Shown here: positions 13,286 through 15,046 of the stretch, piece by piece
How positions within the stretch are numbered: the stretch's first letter is position 1
How the letters are laid out: each line of letters begins with the position of its first letter
NCBI GenBank assembly: GCA_002419365.1
Contig: DIGA01000115.1
Location: 1 to 15,046 of the forward strand
Length of the DNA: 15,046 nucleotides
Reading direction: 5' to 3'
Source: Mageeibacillus sp. UBA5734
Lineage (GTDB): Bacteria; Bacillota; Clostridia; Saccharofermentanales; UBA5734
Program-made: the position numbers and the translations under genes
Notes under the pieces: model-generated
What the model was told of the DNA's origin: nothing
Seen by the model: the letters and a program-made list of their open reading frames with translations, nothing else
Databases searched by the model: none

Positions 13286-14176
13286 ATGCAAGCTCGATCA
13301 AAACCCAGTTCCCCAGGCAGCCACTGGATCAACCAAAAGACCGCTCCCTACATCTTTCTCTTCCCTACAGCCCTCGTTTTCCTGGCCTTCATGTTCTATC
13401 CGATCACTGACTCGCTCTGGCTGAGCCTGTTCGATTTCAACAATGGCATCTACACCTTCGTCGGCTTGAAAAACTACCTCACCCTCTTGAAGGACCCGGT
13501 CTTTTTCAAGTCCCTGTCCAACACGGTGATTTACCTCGCGATCCAGGTTCCGCTGATGGTCAGTCTCTCCCTGGTCCTCGCCGTGCTGCTCGACAGCAAG
13601 GACCTCAGGTGCAAAGGCTTTTTCCGCACCGGCCTGTTCCTGCCGACCATCACCGCCCTCGTCGCCTATGCGCTCGTTTTCAAGCTCCTGCTCAATACCG
13701 ACCACGGCCTGATCAATTACCTGCTCGAGTCCGTCCACCTGCCACCGGTCAACTGGCTTAAAAGCGCCTGGCCCGCCCGCTTTTCAATCATCATGGCCAT
13801 CACCTGGCGCTGGACTGGCTACAACATGGTGATCATGATTGCCGGCTTGCAGGCAATCCCCGGCGTCCTCTACGAAGCCGCCGATGTCGACGGCGCCTCG
13901 CCCCTGCAGCAATTTTTCCAGATCACGATCCCCGCGATGAAACCAATCATCCTGTTTACCTCGATCACCTCGACCATTGGCACGCTGCAACTTTTTGACG
14001 AATCCTTCGTCCTGACCCTGGGCGGACCCAACAACGCCACCCTGACCACTGGCCACTACCTCTACAATACCGGTTTCCGCTTCTTCAAATTCGGCTATGC
14101 AGCTGCGATCAGCTATGTCCTGGTCATCATCATCGCTGCCCTGTCCTATATTCAGTTCAAAGTGAGCGAGGAATGA
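13286..14176 (+). CDS. Second carbohydrate ABC importer permease, MalF type
   Basis: A 296-residue inner-membrane subunit with about six hydrophobic segments, beginning with the family opening APYIFLFPTALVFLAFMFYP (about 20-39). The EAA loop is YEAADVDGASPLQQFFQIT (about 196-214). I choose ATG 13286 because CAGG lies 5 bases upstream. A GTG at 13244 in the same frame has no ribosome site and falls directly beside the O2 operator. The gene is transcribed divergently from the binding-protein operon and overlaps the next permease by ATGA. No binding-protein gene precedes it, unlike the leftward set. It may use a binding protein encoded beyond 15046 or share the leftward one. The sequence is clearly different from the leftward MalF-type protein, so it is not a recent duplicate. 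Substrate unknown. Confidence 0.94.
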   Translation: MQARSKPSSPGSHWINQKTAPYIFLFPTALVFLAFMFYPITDSLWLSLFDFNNGIYTFVGLKNYLTLLKDPVFFKSLSNTVIYLAIQVPLMVSLSLVLAVLLDSKDLRCKGFFRTGLFLPTITALVAYALVFKLLLNTDHGLINYLLESVHLPPVNWLKSAWPARFSIIMAITWRWTGYNMVIMIAGLQAIPGVLYEAADVDGASPLQQFFQITIPAMKPIILFTSITSTIGTLQLFDESFVLTLGGPNNATLTTGHYLYNTGFRFFKFGYAAAISYVLVIIIAALSYIQFKVSEE

Positions 14177-14178
14177 CC

Positions 14179-14994
14179 ATGCTGCGCAAGATAATCACTT
14201 ATCTCCTGATCACCGTGGGCACGCTGCTGTCCATTTTCCCCTTCTATTTCATGTTCACCTCAGCCACCAATGCCAATACCGATATCCTCCGCTCGCCGCC
14301 CAAGCTCATTTTCGGGACCCATCTCGTGCAAAACTTTGCTGCCCTGATGGCCAAGATCAATATCTGGCAAGTTGCGGCCAATTCGATCTTCATCGCCGTT
14401 GCCTACACGATCCTGGCCATCCTGATGTTCACGGCTGCCGGCTATGCCTTGGCCCAATTCGAATTCCGTGGCAAAAAGCTGGCCTTCGTCCTCGTCATGG
14501 CCACCATGATGATCCCGCAGCAGGTCATCTATATCCCGCTCTTCAATCTCATCAACCGCGTCGGCCTGGCCAATACCCACGCTGCGGTCATCCTGCCCCT
14601 GCTGGCCAACGCCTTCGGCATCTTCCTGATGCGCCAGAACCTCCTGGCCTTTCCGGCCTCGATCATCGAAGCCGCCCGCATCGACGGCAGCGGCGAGATC
14701 AAGACGTTCTTTGCCATCGTCATCCCCAACCTCAAACCCGCAATCGGCGCCTTGGGAATCTATATGTTCACCAGCATGTGGAACAACTTCATGTGGCCCC
14801 TGATCATCCTCGGCACCAAGGAAAAATACACCTTCCCGGTCGCCCTGGCCATGTTGGACGGCAATCCCAACAAAAAAGATTTCGCCATGCTGATGCTCGC
14901 CACCAGCCTGGCCACTCTGCCGATCATGCTCATCTTCTTCATCTTCCAGAAACAGTTCGTCGCCGGCGTCATGGGTGGCGCCGTCAAAGAATAA
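14179..14994 (+). CDS. Second carbohydrate ABC importer permease, MalG type
   Basis: A 271-residue inner-membrane subunit with about six hydrophobic segments. The EAA loop is IIEAARIDGSGEIKTFFAIV (about 162-181), the canonical CUT1 form. FEFRGKKLAFVLVMATMMIPQQVIYIPLF and WNNFMWPLIIL match the family. Two starts are possible. ATG 14173 overlaps the previous stop as ATGA but has GAGG only 1 base away. ATG 14179 has the same GAGG (14168-14171) at 7 bases and is preferred. It pairs with the upstream MalF-type protein to form a second import channel. No ATPase gene follows within the window, and no terminator follows in the remaining 52 bases, so the operon probably continues to the right. Confidence 0.93.
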   Translation: MLRKIITYLLITVGTLLSIFPFYFMFTSATNANTDILRSPPKLIFGTHLVQNFAALMAKINIWQVAANSIFIAVAYTILAILMFTAAGYALAQFEFRGKKLAFVLVMATMMIPQQVIYIPLFNLINRVGLANTHAAVILPLLANAFGIFLMRQNLLAFPASIIEAARIDGSGEIKTFFAIVIPNLKPAIGALGIYMFTSMWNNFMWPLIILGTKEKYTFPVALAMLDGNPNKKDFAMLMLATSLATLPIMLIFFIFQKQFVAGVMGGAVKE

Positions 14995-15046
14995 TCCCAA
15001 TCTCGAAAAATCCCCAAACCCGAAAGACTGACTATATGAAGTCAAG
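14995..15046 (+). other. Edge region, possible start of the next gene in the rightward operon
   Basis: Fifty-two bases follow the last permease stop. There is no hairpin or T-run. An ATG at 15036-15038 opens a frame (MKS...) that runs off the edge, but no convincing ribosome site precedes it. A further operon gene, such as a binding protein or glycosidase, would be expected here but cannot be identified. Confidence 0.25.

Noticed and set aside
14260..15045. Minus-strand open frame of 261 aa opposite the last permease
   Set aside because: It is very Asp/Glu/Gly/His-rich, as expected from reading a hydrophobic membrane gene backwards. It has no ribosome site and the permease on the other strand is unmistakable.
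1..15046. Defence system, mobile element, phage or CRISPR content
   Set aside because: No transposase, integrase, nuclease, repeat-spacer pattern or terminal inverted repeats were found. All genes fit transport, sugar degradation or their regulation.

Overview
The window reads as a carbohydrate-utilisation locus from a moderately GC-rich bacterium. It is probably a member of the Bacillota (Clostridia-like). The reasons are a lipoprotein sugar-binding protein, MalF/MalG-type permeases with no ATPase beside them, a LacI regulator whose N-terminus is of a type common in Firmicutes, and a MarR-controlled heterodimeric ABC exporter of a type frequent in Clostridia. Taxonomy is inferred from gene style only. 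There are no rRNA or tRNA genes, insertion sequences, phage genes or CRISPR arrays.

Left part (1-2805, minus strand): a three-gene multidrug-export style operon. A good promoter (TTGACG-N17-CATAAT) lies just downstream of a long AT-rich palindrome. It drives a MarR regulator, then an ABC half-exporter with a degenerate ATP site, then the start of its partner half-exporter, which runs off the left edge. Both gene junctions are ATGA overlaps.

Middle (2846-13070, minus strand): a seven-gene operon that starts at a near-consensus promoter (TTGACA-N17-GATAAT). The order is sugar-binding lipoprotein, two permeases, GH2 beta-galactosidase (lacZ), a GH63-like (alpha/alpha)6 glycosidase, an EamA/DMT transporter and a LacI-type regulator. 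It closes with a clear intrinsic terminator. Both enzymes lack signal peptides, so the glycoside is presumably imported whole and cut in the cytoplasm. The transport ATPase is presumably a shared MsmX-type subunit encoded elsewhere. The 221-base gap between the binding protein and the permeases holds a strong hairpin, a tandem 9-mer, and three ATGTTA boxes exactly 16 bp apart around a perfect 12-bp palindrome. It looks like a separate control point.

Right part (13190-15046, plus strand): a divergent operon with a second MalF/MalG-type permease pair and no binding protein of its own in view. It continues past the right edge. The divergent intergenic region carries two copies of the same operator-like element (TAAAAT-N7-ATTTTACCAA) 161 bp apart, one over the -35 of the left operon and one at the start of the right operon. 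This suggests one regulator controls both.

The most interesting points are the paired operators, the 16-bp phased repeats inside the transport operon, an apparently truncated binding-protein C-terminus whose continuation survives in the +1 frame, an Ala-Gly-X tripeptide expansion inside LacZ, and the uncharacterised GH63-like enzyme paired with LacZ and a DMT exporter.
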